A stretch of 64,000 nt of DNA from Thalassobius sp050633445 (GCA_050633445.1 JBOEGN010000011.1:1-64000), one strand, 5' to 3'; shown: positions 25,297 to 34,303, counted from the first letter of the stretch. Notes: generated by a model not told the origin, from the sequence alone. Program-made: numbers and translations.

Positions 25297-26721
25297 ATGA
25301 GCCAATACGATCTCATCATCATCGGTTCGGGGCCTGCGGGCCGGTCAGCGGCCATTCAGGCCGGAAAACTGAAGCGCAGGGTGTTGGTGGTGGATCGCCG
25401 CGACCAGCTGGGGGGTGTGTCGGTCCATACGGGCACGATCCCGTCGAAAACCCTCCGCGAAACCGTGCTGAATCTGTCTGGCTGGCGCGAGCGTAGTTTT
25501 TATGGTCGTGCCTACCGCGTGAAGGACGATATCGAGGCGCAGGACCTTAAGGCGCGCCTGCACAAGACGCTGGATTACGAAGTCGACAATCTGGAACACC
25601 AGTTTAACCGCAACCACGTGGAAACGCTGAACGGTTTTGCGCGGTTCGTCGGCCCGAACGAGATCGAGGTCGCGACCGAAGCCGGGGAAACCACGCGTCT
25701 GACGGCCGACAATTTCCTGATCGCCACAGGGACCAAAACCTATCGCCCGGACAACGTGCCGTTTAATGGCGCGACGGTGGTGGACAGCGACGATTTCATC
25801 GAACTGGCCCAAATCCCGCGCAGCTTGATTGTGGTCGGCGCTGGCGTGATTGGGGTGGAATACGCCACCATGTTCTCGGCGCTGGATGTGCGGGTGACGC
25901 TGATCGAACCGCGCGAGACGTTTCTGGACTTCATCGACAAGACGATCATCCATGAATTCACGCATCAAATCCGCGACAATGGGGTGGACCTGCGATTGGG
26001 CTCGGCCATCGAAAAGGTCGAGGACGCCGCTGATCATGTCGAAGTGACGCTGGCCAATGGTCGTCATGTCCGCGCCGAGATGCTGCTGTTCGCAGCCGGG
26101 CGCGTGGGGGCGACGGATAAGCTGAATCTACAGGCCGTCGGGCTGGAAACTGACCACCGCGGTCGCATCTCGGTCGAGCGGAAAACCTATCAGACCGTCG
26201 TGCCGCATATCTATGCTGCAGGCGATGTGATCGGCCATCCCTCGTTGGCGTCCACGTCCTTGCAACAAGGGCGCGTTGCCGCCTGTCATGCGCTGGAGAC
26301 GCCCACGCTGCCCGAAAGTCCGTGGTTCCCTTATGGCATCTACTCGGTGCCCGAAATCTCGACCTGCGGTATGTCCGAAGAAGAATTGCAAGAACGCGGC
26401 ATCCCCTACGAGGTTGGTGTGGCGCGGTTCCGCGAAACCTCGCGCGGGCACATCATGGGGCTGGAACATGGGATGCTGAAGATGCTGTTCAGTCTGAAAA
26501 CCCGCCGGGTTCTGGGCGTGCAGATCGTTGGCGAGGGCGCGACCGAACTGATCCATATCGCTCAGGCCGTGCTGAACCTGAAGGGGACGGTGGACTATTT
26601 CGTGCAGAACACCTTCAACTATCCGACCCTGGCCGAGGCCTACAAGATCGCCGGACTGGATGCCTTCAATCGCATGCCGATCCCCGAGGAATACAAGGTC
26701 AAACGGAAGACAAAAAAGTGA
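25297..26721 (+). CDS. sthA: Si-specific (soluble) NAD(P)+ transhydrogenase
   Basis: Flavoprotein of 474 residues that exchanges reducing equivalents between NADPH and NADH. The FAD-binding GSGPAG is at 10-15 and the second nucleotide motif GAGVIGVEYA at about 184-193. The region GGVSVHTGTIPSKTLRE lacks the redox-active CxxxxC of lipoamide or glutathione reductases, as expected for SthA. The C-terminus NTFNYPTLAEAYKIAGLDAFNR fits the family. It follows frmB directly and overlaps the next gene by 4 bp (GTGA). Confidence 0.93.
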   Translation: MSQYDLIIIGSGPAGRSAAIQAGKLKRRVLVVDRRDQLGGVSVHTGTIPSKTLRETVLNLSGWRERSFYGRAYRVKDDIEAQDLKARLHKTLDYEVDNLEHQFNRNHVETLNGFARFVGPNEIEVATEAGETTRLTADNFLIATGTKTYRPDNVPFNGATVVDSDDFIELAQIPRSLIVVGAGVIGVEYATMFSALDVRVTLIEPRETFLDFIDKTIIHEFTHQIRDNGVDLRLGSAIEKVEDAADHVEVTLANGRHVRAEMLLFAAGRVGATDKLNLQAVGLETDHRGRISVERKTYQTVVPHIYAAGDVIGHPSLASTSLQQGRVAACHALETPTLPESPWFPYGIYSVPEISTCGMSEEELQERGIPYEVGVARFRETSRGHIMGLEHGMLKMLFSLKTRRVLGVQIVGEGATELIHIAQAVLNLKGTVDYFVQNTFNYPTLAEAYKIAGLDAFNRMPIPEEYKVKRKTKK

Positions 26722-27167
26722 CTGTGCTGTTCATTGACGCCGATGCTTGCCCGGTTAAGGCCGAGGCCGAGCGTGTTGCGACCCGTCACAAAGTGCCGGT
26801 GAAAATGGTGTGCAATGGCGGTATCCGTCCCTCGGCCAATCCGCTGGTGGAAACGGTGATCGTGCCCGAAGGCCCCGACGTGGCCGACATGTGGATCGCC
26901 GATCGCGCGGGGCCGGGCGATGTGGTGATTACCAGCGATATCCCTCTGGCTGCGAAATGCGTCGAGGCCGGCGCGCAGGCTCTGAAACACGATGGCGAGG
27001 CACTGACGGCCGTGAATATCGGCAACGCGCTGGCGATGCGTGATCTGATGTATGACCTGCGCGCCGCTGATCCGTTTCGGCAAGGCGGCGGCAAGGGCTT
27101 CTCCAAGGCAGATCGGTCGCGTTTTCTGGACGCGCTGGAACGAGTATTGAGAAAGGCTAAGGCATGA
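26718..27167 (+). CDS. YaiI/YqxD family protein (DUF188)
   Basis: 149 residues from GTG 26718, which overlaps the sthA stop by 4 bp. The frame runs far upstream inside sthA, but the conserved family start is VTVLFIDADACPVKAE. It has the DUF188 PIN-like pattern: acidic DADACPVK, DxxIADRAGPGDVVITSDIPLA and a C-terminal FSKADRSRFLDALE. The family resembles PIN nucleases in fold, with unproven activity. It overlaps the following HAD gene by 4 bp. Confidence 0.92.
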   Translation: MTVLFIDADACPVKAEAERVATRHKVPVKMVCNGGIRPSANPLVETVIVPEGPDVADMWIADRAGPGDVVITSDIPLAAKCVEAGAQALKHDGEALTAVNIGNALAMRDLMYDLRAADPFRQGGGKGFSKADRSRFLDALERVLRKAKA

Positions 27168-27781
27168 TTCAAGCTGTCGTTTGGGATCTGGGCAGGGTCT
27201 TGATAGAATTCGACCCCGAAGCGTTTTACGACCGCGAAATCGGACAAAAACGCCGCACGCAGTTGTTCCAGGCCGTCGATCTGCACGCCTATAACCTGCG
27301 CGTAGACGAAGGCGAACCGCTGATCGAAACCTTTGAGGAAGCCGCTCGTGCGGCTCCGGATTTCGCCGACGAGATCATGATGTGGGCCACCCGCTGGATC
27401 GAGATGGCCAGCCCCTCGATCCCCGGTTCGATCCAGCTGTTGGAACAGCTGAAGGCGCAGGGCACCCAACAGTTGGCCCTGACGAATTTCGGTATCGACA
27501 CCTTTCAGATCGCTAGCGCGCACTATCCCTTTTTGGGGCTGTTCGACGCGCTATATGTCTCGGGTCGCTTGAAAATGATCAAGCCGGATGCAGGGATTTA
27601 CGAGGCGTTGGAAAACGGCTGCGGCCTGCCCCCTGAAAGCCTGCTGTTCACGGATGATCGCCCTGAAAATATCGCCACAGCCGCCGCGCGTGGCTGGCAA
27701 ACGCACCTGTTCGAAGGCCCGCAAGGCTGGGCCGATTGCTTGGCACGCCACGGCGTTCTGTCAAAGGAGACACCCGCATGA
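27164..27781 (+). CDS. HAD family hydrolase (HAD-IA, YihX-like)
   Basis: Phosphatase-like protein of 205 residues. Motif I is WDLGRVLIEF, with nucleophile Asp8 and the DxG variant seen in YihX-type members. The cap helices follow (YDREIGQKRR and beyond). Motif II is LTNFG, motif III Lys is in MIKPDAGIYE and motif IV is LFTDDRPEN. The substrate may be a sugar or nucleotide phosphate. It is coupled at both ends by ATGA overlaps. Confidence 0.9.
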   Translation: MIQAVVWDLGRVLIEFDPEAFYDREIGQKRRTQLFQAVDLHAYNLRVDEGEPLIETFEEAARAAPDFADEIMMWATRWIEMASPSIPGSIQLLEQLKAQGTQQLALTNFGIDTFQIASAHYPFLGLFDALYVSGRLKMIKPDAGIYEALENGCGLPPESLLFTDDRPENIATAAARGWQTHLFEGPQGWADCLARHGVLSKETPA

Positions 27782-28695
27782 GTTTTCCGATCATTCCTTT
27801 TGACGAAGGCGAAAAACTGCTGGATTGGATCGGGCTGACGCAGGCCCTGGCAGCGGGGCACAAATTGCCCAAGGCCGAGATCGCCGACAGTTTCCTGTAT
27901 CGCGGCCAAGACACGCTACTGAACCGTGCCGCTTGGATCGACGGGATGGGGCTGGCGGTGAAATCAGCTACTGTGTTTCCGGGCAACCCGGACGCAGGTA
28001 AGGGCATGGTGAACGGCGGGGTGAACCTGTACGCGGACCGCGATGGCATGCTCGAAGCGCTGGTGGATTTCCATCTGGTCACCAAGTGGAAAACCGCCGG
28101 AGACAGCCTGTTGGCGGCCACGCGTCTGGCCCGACCGGACAGCCGCAAAATTTTGATCCTTGGGGCAGGGACGGTGGGGCGCTCGTTGGTGCAGGCCTAT
28201 TCTGCGGCCTTTCCCATGGCTGAATTTACGATCTGGAACCGGACGATCGCCAAAGCGGTTGACTTCGCAGCTGAATTCCCCGGCATGACCGTGGCCGAGG
28301 ATCTGGCCGCCGCGGTTTCCGCCGCTGACATCATCACCAGCGCCACGATGAGCACAGATCCCTTTATCAAAGGTGAATGGCTGCGCCCTGGCCAGCATCT
28401 GGACCTGATCGGCGCCTACCGGCCCGACATGCGCGAGGCCGACGACACCGCCTTGACCCGCGCGCGCGTTTTCGTTGACAGCTTTGACACCACCATCGGC
28501 CATATTGGCGAGATCAACATCCCGCTGGAAAACGGTCTGATCACGCGTCAGGACATGGTGGCCGACTACTATGATCTGGACCAGTTCGTGCGTCGCAGCG
28601 ATGACGAGATCACTCTGTTCAAAAATGGCGGCGGCGCGCATCTGGACCTGATGACCAGCCGCTACATTCTGGATCGGTGGAACGCAGCACGTTAG
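27778..28695 (+). CDS. Ornithine cyclodeaminase / mu-crystallin family protein
   Basis: NAD(P)-dependent enzyme of 305 residues from ATG 27778, overlapping the HAD stop. It has the family's NAD motif ILGAGTVGRSLVQAYSAAFP (about 120-139) and an N-terminal substrate-binding half with GMGLAVKSATVFPGNP. Members include ornithine cyclodeaminases and alanine or other amino-acid dehydrogenases, so the exact reaction is open. Last gene of the frmB-sthA-yaiI-HAD run; its stop interlocks with that of the convergent MFS gene. Confidence 0.88.
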   Translation: MSFPIIPFDEGEKLLDWIGLTQALAAGHKLPKAEIADSFLYRGQDTLLNRAAWIDGMGLAVKSATVFPGNPDAGKGMVNGGVNLYADRDGMLEALVDFHLVTKWKTAGDSLLAATRLARPDSRKILILGAGTVGRSLVQAYSAAFPMAEFTIWNRTIAKAVDFAAEFPGMTVAEDLAAAVSAADIITSATMSTDPFIKGEWLRPGQHLDLIGAYRPDMREADDTALTRARVFVDSFDTTIGHIGEINIPLENGLITRQDMVADYYDLDQFVRRSDDEITLFKNGGGAHLDLMTSRYILDRWNAAR

Positions 28696-29933
28696 GCGGC
28701 TGCGGGGGTGCGGCGGCTTTCCTTGATCGGCAGATGGATCAGCGCCGAGAACGCGCCGACGCCCACGCCAACCCACCACACGGCAGTATAATCTCCATAG
28801 ATGTCATACATCCGCCCGCCCAGCCAAACGCCCAGGAAGCTGCCCAATTGGTGGCTGAAAAACACGATCCCGTACAGCGTCCCCATATAGCGCAGCCCAT
28901 AGATATGCGCGACCAGCCCGCTGGTCAGTGGCACCGTCGCCAGCCATAGGGTCCCCATCGTGATTGAGAAAATGACCACCGACGCTGGCGTCATTGGCGC
29001 CATGATAAAGGCCGCCGCGATCAGCGTGCGCAGGGTATAAATGATCGCCAACAGGTGCTTTTTCGGCATGCGATTGCCCAACCAGCCGGCAAATAGGGTG
29101 CCCGCGATATTCGCGGCTCCGATGATCGACAAAGAGATAGCACCGAGCGCCGAGGTCGTGTTGACCCCCAACGCGGCCAACAAGCTGCCATCCGCAATGG
29201 GGCCGCACATCTCGGTGACAAAGGCGGGGAAGTGCGCGGTGACAAAGCTGAGCTGGTAGCCGCACGAGAAAAAGCCAAGGAAAATCATGGTATAGCTGGG
29301 GTCACGAAAGGCGCGGACCAGGATTTCGCCCAGGCTTTCCTCTAGCTCGGCCTTGCTGGCTGGGGCGGCCACGCTGCGCATCAAAGGCAAGCAGCAAAGG
29401 ATCAGGAGGATCATCGCGGCAAAGATCAGGAACACGTCCTGCCAGCTCATAATGCCCAGCAGCCATTCGGCCAATGGCGCCCCTACGATCTGTCCGGCAG
29501 AGCCCGTCGCGGTGGTAATCGCCAGCGCCATCGAGCGGTTCTCGTCCGACGCGGCGCGCCCCACCACCGCCAGAATCACGCCAAATCCGGTTCCTGCGAT
29601 GCCAAAGCCCACCAGCACTTCGTAGAATTGATGCGCCAAAGGCGTAACCGCAAAAGAGGACAGCACCAACCCGGCCGCGTACACCAACGCTCCCAGGATG
29701 ATGGCCTTACGATCCCCCATCTTCTCGGCCACGGCACCAAAGATCGGCTGGCCAAAGCCCCAGGCCAGGTTCTGAATGGCAATGGCCAGCGAAAATTCCG
29801 CCCGCGGCCAGTTGAATTCGGCGGCGATCGGGATCTGGAACACACCAAAGCTGGCACGAATAGCAAAGCTGACCAAAATGATCAGGCTGCCCGCCACAAG
29901 GACGGAATTGAACAATGGCGCGCGCGTTTGCAT
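28692..29933 (-). CDS. MFS transporter
   Basis: 413 residues from the ATG at 29933, behind GGAG on the minus strand. The open frame continues upstream without coding character. About twelve helices are present, with ASFGVFQIPIAAEFNWPRAEFSLA at the start (residues about 20-43), as in the OFA/monocarboxylate-type MFS carriers, and FGAVAEKMGDRK as motif A. The cargo is unknown. It is convergent with the ornithine-cyclodeaminase gene and divergent from zapE. Confidence 0.88.
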   Translation of the reverse strand: MQTRAPLFNSVLVAGSLIILVSFAIRASFGVFQIPIAAEFNWPRAEFSLAIAIQNLAWGFGQPIFGAVAEKMGDRKAIILGALVYAAGLVLSSFAVTPLAHQFYEVLVGFGIAGTGFGVILAVVGRAASDENRSMALAITTATGSAGQIVGAPLAEWLLGIMSWQDVFLIFAAMILLILCCLPLMRSVAAPASKAELEESLGEILVRAFRDPSYTMIFLGFFSCGYQLSFVTAHFPAFVTEMCGPIADGSLLAALGVNTTSALGAISLSIIGAANIAGTLFAGWLGNRMPKKHLLAIIYTLRTLIAAAFIMAPMTPASVVIFSITMGTLWLATVPLTSGLVAHIYGLRYMGTLYGIVFFSHQLGSFLGVWLGGRMYDIYGDYTAVWWVGVGVGAFSALIHLPIKESRRTPAAA

Positions 29934-30053
29934 TGGAGGCTCCTGTCGCAGGATGCTAATTGAGCGGACATTCAATTCCGGGTCAATCCAAGAATTGTTC
30001 GCCAGTGCATCACTTTTCGTGACAACCGAAAGCATCCGCGCTATTCGGTGCAC

Positions 30054-31115
30054 ATGACGCGTATTCAGGATATCTATCGCAGCCGGGTTGCCCAGGGTGA
30101 CCTGCATGCTGACGAAGCTCAAGAGGCGGTTCTACCGGAATTCGAACGCATCCGGGACGAGCTGTCGAAGCCAGTGAAAAAGGGGCTGTTCCGCAAGGCG
30201 CCCCCGCCACCCAAGGGCTTGTACCTGTGGGGAGGCGTCGGTCGCGGCAAGTCCATGCTGATGGATCTGTTTGTTGAAAGCCTGAACGTGCCCTCGCGCC
30301 GTGTCCATTTCCATGCCTTCATGCAGGAAATCCACGCCGCGATGCACGTATCCCGCCAAAACGGGGTCGAGGACGCGCTGGCCCCCGTCGCCAACGATGT
30401 CGCCTCCAAGGTCAAAGTGTTGGCCTTTGATGAAATGCAGATCACTGACATCACCGACGCCATGATCGTTGGCCGCCTGTTCGAGATCCTGTTCGCCAAG
30501 GGTGTGGTCGTGGTCACAACCTCGAACCGGGTGCCGGATGACCTGTATAAAAATGGCCTGAACCGTCAGCTGTTTCTGCCTTTCATCGAGATCATCAAAG
30601 ACCAGATGGTCGTATGGGAAATGATTTCGCCGCGCGACTTCCGTCAGGACAGGCTGAAAGGCGCCCCGGTCTATTTCTCGCCGATCAACGATGACAGCCG
30701 TCAGAAAATCCGTGAAGTCTGGGAACATCTTTCTGGTGGCGACGCCAGTCCGCTTGTTCTGAAAGTCAAAGGTCGAGATGTGGAGCTGCCCGCCTTCCGC
30801 AACGGTGTTGCGCGGGCAAGCTTCTACGATCTCTGCGGTAAGATGTTGGGCCCCGGCGACTACCTGGCCGTTGCCGAGGCTGTCAAGGTGCTGGTGCTCG
30901 AAGACATCCCACGTTTGGGTCGCAGCAATTTCAACGAAGCCAAACGCTTCGTTACCCTGATTGATGCGCTCTACGAAGGCAAAGTGCGCCTGATCTGTTC
31001 AGCCGCCGACGCGCCGGAAAGCTTGTATATCGAGGGCGAGGGTGTCTTTGAGTTCGAACGTACCGCCAGCCGCCTGCGCGAAATGCAATCCGAAGACTGG
31101 GCAATCGACACCTGA
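30054..31115 (+). CDS. zapE: AFG1-like ATPase ZapE
   Basis: P-loop ATPase of 353 residues from ATG 30054; GTG 30048 is equally possible, as neither has a clear ribosome site. Walker A GGVGRGKS is at about 60-67 and Walker B VLAFDEMQI near 125. The AFG1 fingerprints RVHFHAFM and TTSNRVPDDLYKNGLNR follow. E. coli ZapE is a division-associated protein that modulates the Z-ring; the mitochondrial homologue Afg1 handles respiratory-chain proteins. The protein is cytosolic or membrane associated. Confidence 0.92.
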   Translation: MTRIQDIYRSRVAQGDLHADEAQEAVLPEFERIRDELSKPVKKGLFRKAPPPPKGLYLWGGVGRGKSMLMDLFVESLNVPSRRVHFHAFMQEIHAAMHVSRQNGVEDALAPVANDVASKVKVLAFDEMQITDITDAMIVGRLFEILFAKGVVVVTTSNRVPDDLYKNGLNRQLFLPFIEIIKDQMVVWEMISPRDFRQDRLKGAPVYFSPINDDSRQKIREVWEHLSGGDASPLVLKVKGRDVELPAFRNGVARASFYDLCGKMLGPGDYLAVAEAVKVLVLEDIPRLGRSNFNEAKRFVTLIDALYEGKVRLICSAADAPESLYIEGEGVFEFERTASRLREMQSEDWAIDT

Positions 31116-31179
31116 TCCAGCGGAGCGCGCTTACGCGCGCGCATCGTGCCTCGTCACGGACCTTTGGTCCGCTCCTCAG

Positions 31180-31290
31180 GTCTTGGGGCGCCGCCCCAAA
31201 CCCCGGGGTATTTCCCCCAAGAAGAAGCTGCATTCTTCTTTTTCCAAATATCCCGGGGGAGCGCCGCAGGCGCGGGGGCAGAGCCCCAAA
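31180..31290. repeat. Head-to-head pair of the GGGTATTT/AAGAAGAA repeat (copies 5 and 6)
   Basis: Two copies face each other. Plus orientation: GGGGTATTTCCCCCAAGAAG (31205-31224). Minus orientation: the TTCTTCTTTTTCC tract followed by AAATATCCC (31233-31254). They are separated by GCTGCA and form a long imperfect palindrome. GC-rich flanks (GGGGCGCCGCCCC; GGGGGCAGAGCCCC) form extra hairpins. It lies in the 374-bp gap between convergent zapE and folC and could stop transcription from both sides. Confidence 0.75.
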
Positions 31291-31416
31291 AAGAAAAAGG
31301 GGGCCGTTGGATCGACCCCTCTTTTGTCCTGCCTGTCTAACCTGTCGTTCCGGACGTCCAATATTTGGCGTCAACGGATGGTGGCACGCCACCAACGAAT
31401 GCCTTGGCCCGACCTT

Positions 31417-31471
31417 AAGCGAATCGGTGCGAATCAGTCAACAGGAAGTGATTCGAATTGTTGATTCGCTT
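31417..31471. other. Inverted array of four GANTC sites
   Basis: AAGCGAATC (31417-31425) and GATTCGCTT (31463-31471) are a perfect 9-bp inverted repeat. Inside are GAATC at 31431 and GATTC at 31450, giving four GANTC sites (CcrM methylation target in alphaproteobacteria) within 47 bp. No gene is seen in 31291-31489. The role is unknown. Confidence 0.7.
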
Positions 31472-31489
31472 GAAGAGGACTTCATGCCG

Positions 31490-32761
31490 CTACCCGTTTT
31501 CGCGCAGGATTGCCCCGGCCAGGTAAAGCGATCCGCAAATGAGAATACGAGCGGCAGGGTTTAACCGGGTGATTGCTTGGACGGCCGTTTCGACATCTGC
31601 GCTTGTCTGGGCCGGAATGCCCGAGCGTTCGGCCTCTTTTGCGGTGGTCTTGGCGGGCAGGGTGTTCGTTTCTCCGGGGATCGAGACCGCCTTCAGCCCT
31701 GTCACAAGCGGAGCCATCGGGGTCAGGTAACCGCTGATATCCTTGGTGTTCAGCATTCCGCAGATCAAATAGGTTTCGCGTGTCGGCAAGGTGGCAAGAT
31801 GGGCTGCAAGCGCCTGTCCCGCGGCGGCATTGTGCCCTCCGTCCAGCCACAGTTCGGCCTCGGCGGCGGTTTCCACAAGGGGGCCAATTTTCAGGCGCTG
31901 CATCCGGGCGGGCCAGTATGTTTGTGTCACGGCGGCCTCGGCGGCGGTGTCGTCTTTGCCAAGGTGGCGCAGGGCGGCGATGGCAGCACCTGCATTCTGG
32001 ATCTGATGCGCGCCGGGCAGGTTGGGCAAGGGCAGGTCCAGCAGACCGGTTTCATCTTGATAGATCAGGCGACCGCGTTCCTGGTAGACATGCCAGTGCT
32101 GGCCATAGGCGATCAGCGGGGCACCCAGACGAGCGGCCTGGGCCTCGATCACGTCCATCGCCTCGTCTTGTTGGGGGCCAACGACACAAGGAATGCCGCG
32201 TTTGATGATCCCGGCCTTTTCCCCGGCGATTTTGGTCAGCGTGTTGCCCAGAAACTGTTCGTGGTCGATTGAGACGGGCGTGATGATTGTCAGCGCCGGG
32301 GAGGTGATGACATTGGTGGCGTCCAGACGTCCGCCCAGGCCAACCTCGAGCAGGGTGAAATCTGCCGGGGTGCGGGCAAAGGCCAGCAGGGCCGCGGCGG
32401 TCGTGATCTCGAAATAGGTGATGTTTTCGCCATTATTGGAGGCGTAGCATTCATCCAGAACCGCCGTCAGATGGTCTTCGCCGATCAGCTCTCCGGCCAG
32501 ACGGATGCGTTCATGAAAGCGCGCCAGATGCGGCGAGGTATAGGCATGGACAGTGTTGCCGACGGCCTCTAGCCCCGCGCGGATCATCGCCTGAGTCGAG
32601 CCTTTGCCGTTGGTGCCAGCGATGTGGATCACGGGCGGCAGCTGATCCTGCGGGTCGTCCAGCGCATGCAAAAGCCGCCACATCCGATCCAGCGTCAGGT
32701 CGATGATCTTGGGGTGCAGCGCCATCATCCGATCCAGGATGACGTCCGAGCCAATGGTCAT
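31490..32761 (-). CDS. folC: Bifunctional folylpolyglutamate synthase / dihydrofolate synthase
   Basis: Mur-ligase-like enzyme of 423 residues that adds glutamate to dihydropteroate and extends the folate polyglutamate tail. The P-loop GTNGKGST is at 49-56, with the folate-binding YTSPHLARFHERIRL next and the central SIDHEQFLG. The C-terminal ligase domain has LDGGHNAAAG. The start overlaps the upstream membrane-protein gene by 4 bp. folC with accD is a conserved alphaproteobacterial neighbourhood. Confidence 0.95.
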   Translation of the reverse strand: MTIGSDVILDRMMALHPKIIDLTLDRMWRLLHALDDPQDQLPPVIHIAGTNGKGSTQAMIRAGLEAVGNTVHAYTSPHLARFHERIRLAGELIGEDHLTAVLDECYASNNGENITYFEITTAAALLAFARTPADFTLLEVGLGGRLDATNVITSPALTIITPVSIDHEQFLGNTLTKIAGEKAGIIKRGIPCVVGPQQDEAMDVIEAQAARLGAPLIAYGQHWHVYQERGRLIYQDETGLLDLPLPNLPGAHQIQNAGAAIAALRHLGKDDTAAEAAVTQTYWPARMQRLKIGPLVETAAEAELWLDGGHNAAAGQALAAHLATLPTRETYLICGMLNTKDISGYLTPMAPLVTGLKAVSIPGETNTLPAKTTAKEAERSGIPAQTSADVETAVQAITRLNPAARILICGSLYLAGAILRENG

Positions 32762-33156
32762 TTGGCCGCTCCTTCAGGTTTCGAGAGATAAAGCAGAAGT
32801 CCGCCCGCAGAGATATCAAGCGCGGCGCAAAAAGCGGGCCACCATTCGGGAGCTGGGTGACCGACAACATGGGCCACGATGTCGAAAATGCCATGCGCAA
32901 TCAGCAGCGCTGAAAGCAGGCCAACACCGGTACGAAAACCGATCAAAGCCAGTATGGCAAAGCCCAGAAAAATTGCTCCGTGCAAAAGGATCGAGGAAAT
33001 CGGTGCCCCGCCCGCGACCGCGAAAACCGGATAAAACAGGGCGATTGCCCCCACCAGAACGGCCAGGCCGCTGCGTTCGGACAGCATGCCAGCGGTCTTC
33101 ATTGCAAGGATGATCGCAACGCCGGAAACAAGTCCGACGGTAATGGGCAGGATCAT
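32758..33156 (-). CDS. Small integral membrane protein between accD and folC
   Basis: 132 residues with four strongly hydrophobic stretches (about 3-22, 28-48, 55-73 and 77-95) and a fifth, weaker one near 108-124. The fourth is followed by HGIFDIVAHVVGHPAPEWWPAF, which has clustered His and Trp residues near the membrane edge. The family was not recognised and the function is unknown. It overlaps folC and accD by 4 bp each, so it is made from the same message. Confidence 0.85.
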   Translation of the reverse strand: MILPITVGLVSGVAIILAMKTAGMLSERSGLAVLVGAIALFYPVFAVAGGAPISSILLHGAIFLGFAILALIGFRTGVGLLSALLIAHGIFDIVAHVVGHPAPEWWPAFCAALDISAGGLLLYLSKPEGAAK

Positions 33157-34094
33157 GCCTTGGCGTCGTCCTGCATCGCGGGTTTTTCCGCCCCAGAATT
33201 GGTTTCAGCAGGGGTCGGTGCGGGCAGGTCGCCTTTGATGGCGGGTGTCATATCCATCAGCATTCTGACGATCGTGACCAACTCGTCTTTCATTTCCGTG
33301 CGCGGGGTGACGCGGTCCAGCATGCCGTGATCCAGCAGGTATTCGGCGCGCTGGAAGCCTTCGGGCAGTTTTTCACGGATGGTCTGTTCGATCACGCGCG
33401 GTCCGGCAAAGCAGATCAGAGCGTTCGGTTCGGCAATCTGCACATCGCCCAGCATCGCATAGGATGCAGTGACGCCCCCGGTGGTGGGATGGGTCAGCAC
33501 GACGATGTAGGGCAGGCCGGCCTCTTTCAGCATCTGCACCGCCACGGTAGTGCGCGGCATCTGCATCAGGGACAGGATGCCTTCTTGCATCCGGGCGCCA
33601 CCTGCGGCCGAAAATAGGATCAGCGGGCGTTTCAGTTCCACGGCTTTTTCAGCGGCGGCGATGATCGCGTTGCCGACATACATGCCCATGGACCCACCCA
33701 TAAAGCTGAAATCCTGGCACGCAGCCACGATGGGGGTTCGGCCCATGTCACCAGCGCCGACCAGCATGGCCTCTTTCTCGCCGGTTTTCTTTTGTGCTGC
33801 TTTCATCCGGTCAGGGTATTTTTTCTGATCGCGGAAATTCAGCGGGTCCGTGGTGGGTTCGGGAACCTCGATCTCAGAGTAGACACCGCCGTCGAACAGG
33901 CCGTGAAAACGCTCGCGCGGGGTGATGGCCATGTGATGCCCGCAATTGGTGCAGACATACAGGTTTTCTGACAATTCACGGTGAAACAGCATGGTGCCGC
34001 AGCCATCGCATTTGGTCCAAAGATTCTCGGGTACTTCGCGACGCGAGAAGATCGAGTTAATGCGCGGACGGACGTAGTTGGTGATCCAGTTCAT
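33153..34094 (-). CDS. accD: Acetyl-CoA carboxylase carboxyltransferase subunit beta
   Basis: 313 residues. The N-terminal zinc ribbon has Cys29, Cys32, Cys48 and Cys51. The crotonase-type carboxyltransferase fold follows, with SAAGGARMQEG and TTGGVTASYAMLGD as the CoA/oxyanion regions. With AccA it transfers CO2 from carboxybiotin to acetyl-CoA, the first step of fatty-acid synthesis. The C-terminal tail after about 285 is rich in Pro/Ala and probably disordered. First gene of accD-membrane protein-folC. Confidence 0.96.
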   Translation of the reverse strand: MNWITNYVRPRINSIFSRREVPENLWTKCDGCGTMLFHRELSENLYVCTNCGHHMAITPRERFHGLFDGGVYSEIEVPEPTTDPLNFRDQKKYPDRMKAAQKKTGEKEAMLVGAGDMGRTPIVAACQDFSFMGGSMGMYVGNAIIAAAEKAVELKRPLILFSAAGGARMQEGILSLMQMPRTTVAVQMLKEAGLPYIVVLTHPTTGGVTASYAMLGDVQIAEPNALICFAGPRVIEQTIREKLPEGFQRAEYLLDHGMLDRVTPRTEMKDELVTIVRMLMDMTPAIKGDLPAPTPAETNSGAEKPAMQDDAKA

Positions 34095-34303
34095 GCCAGA
34101 GGGCCCCAGTTTGCCGGTGTTGCTCCGTCAGATAAGCCGGACCGGACCGAATTGCAATCAGCGGCGCCTCTCTTGGGGCTTGAGACAGGTGTTTTTCTGT
34201 CCTGCGACAGGTGCATCGAATTCGCGTTCCCACAAGGAGGCGTGTCTTGTCGTTTGCTGGGGGCTTGGGTATGCCAGACAAGCGAATGGGAATGGAGGCA
34301 CAG

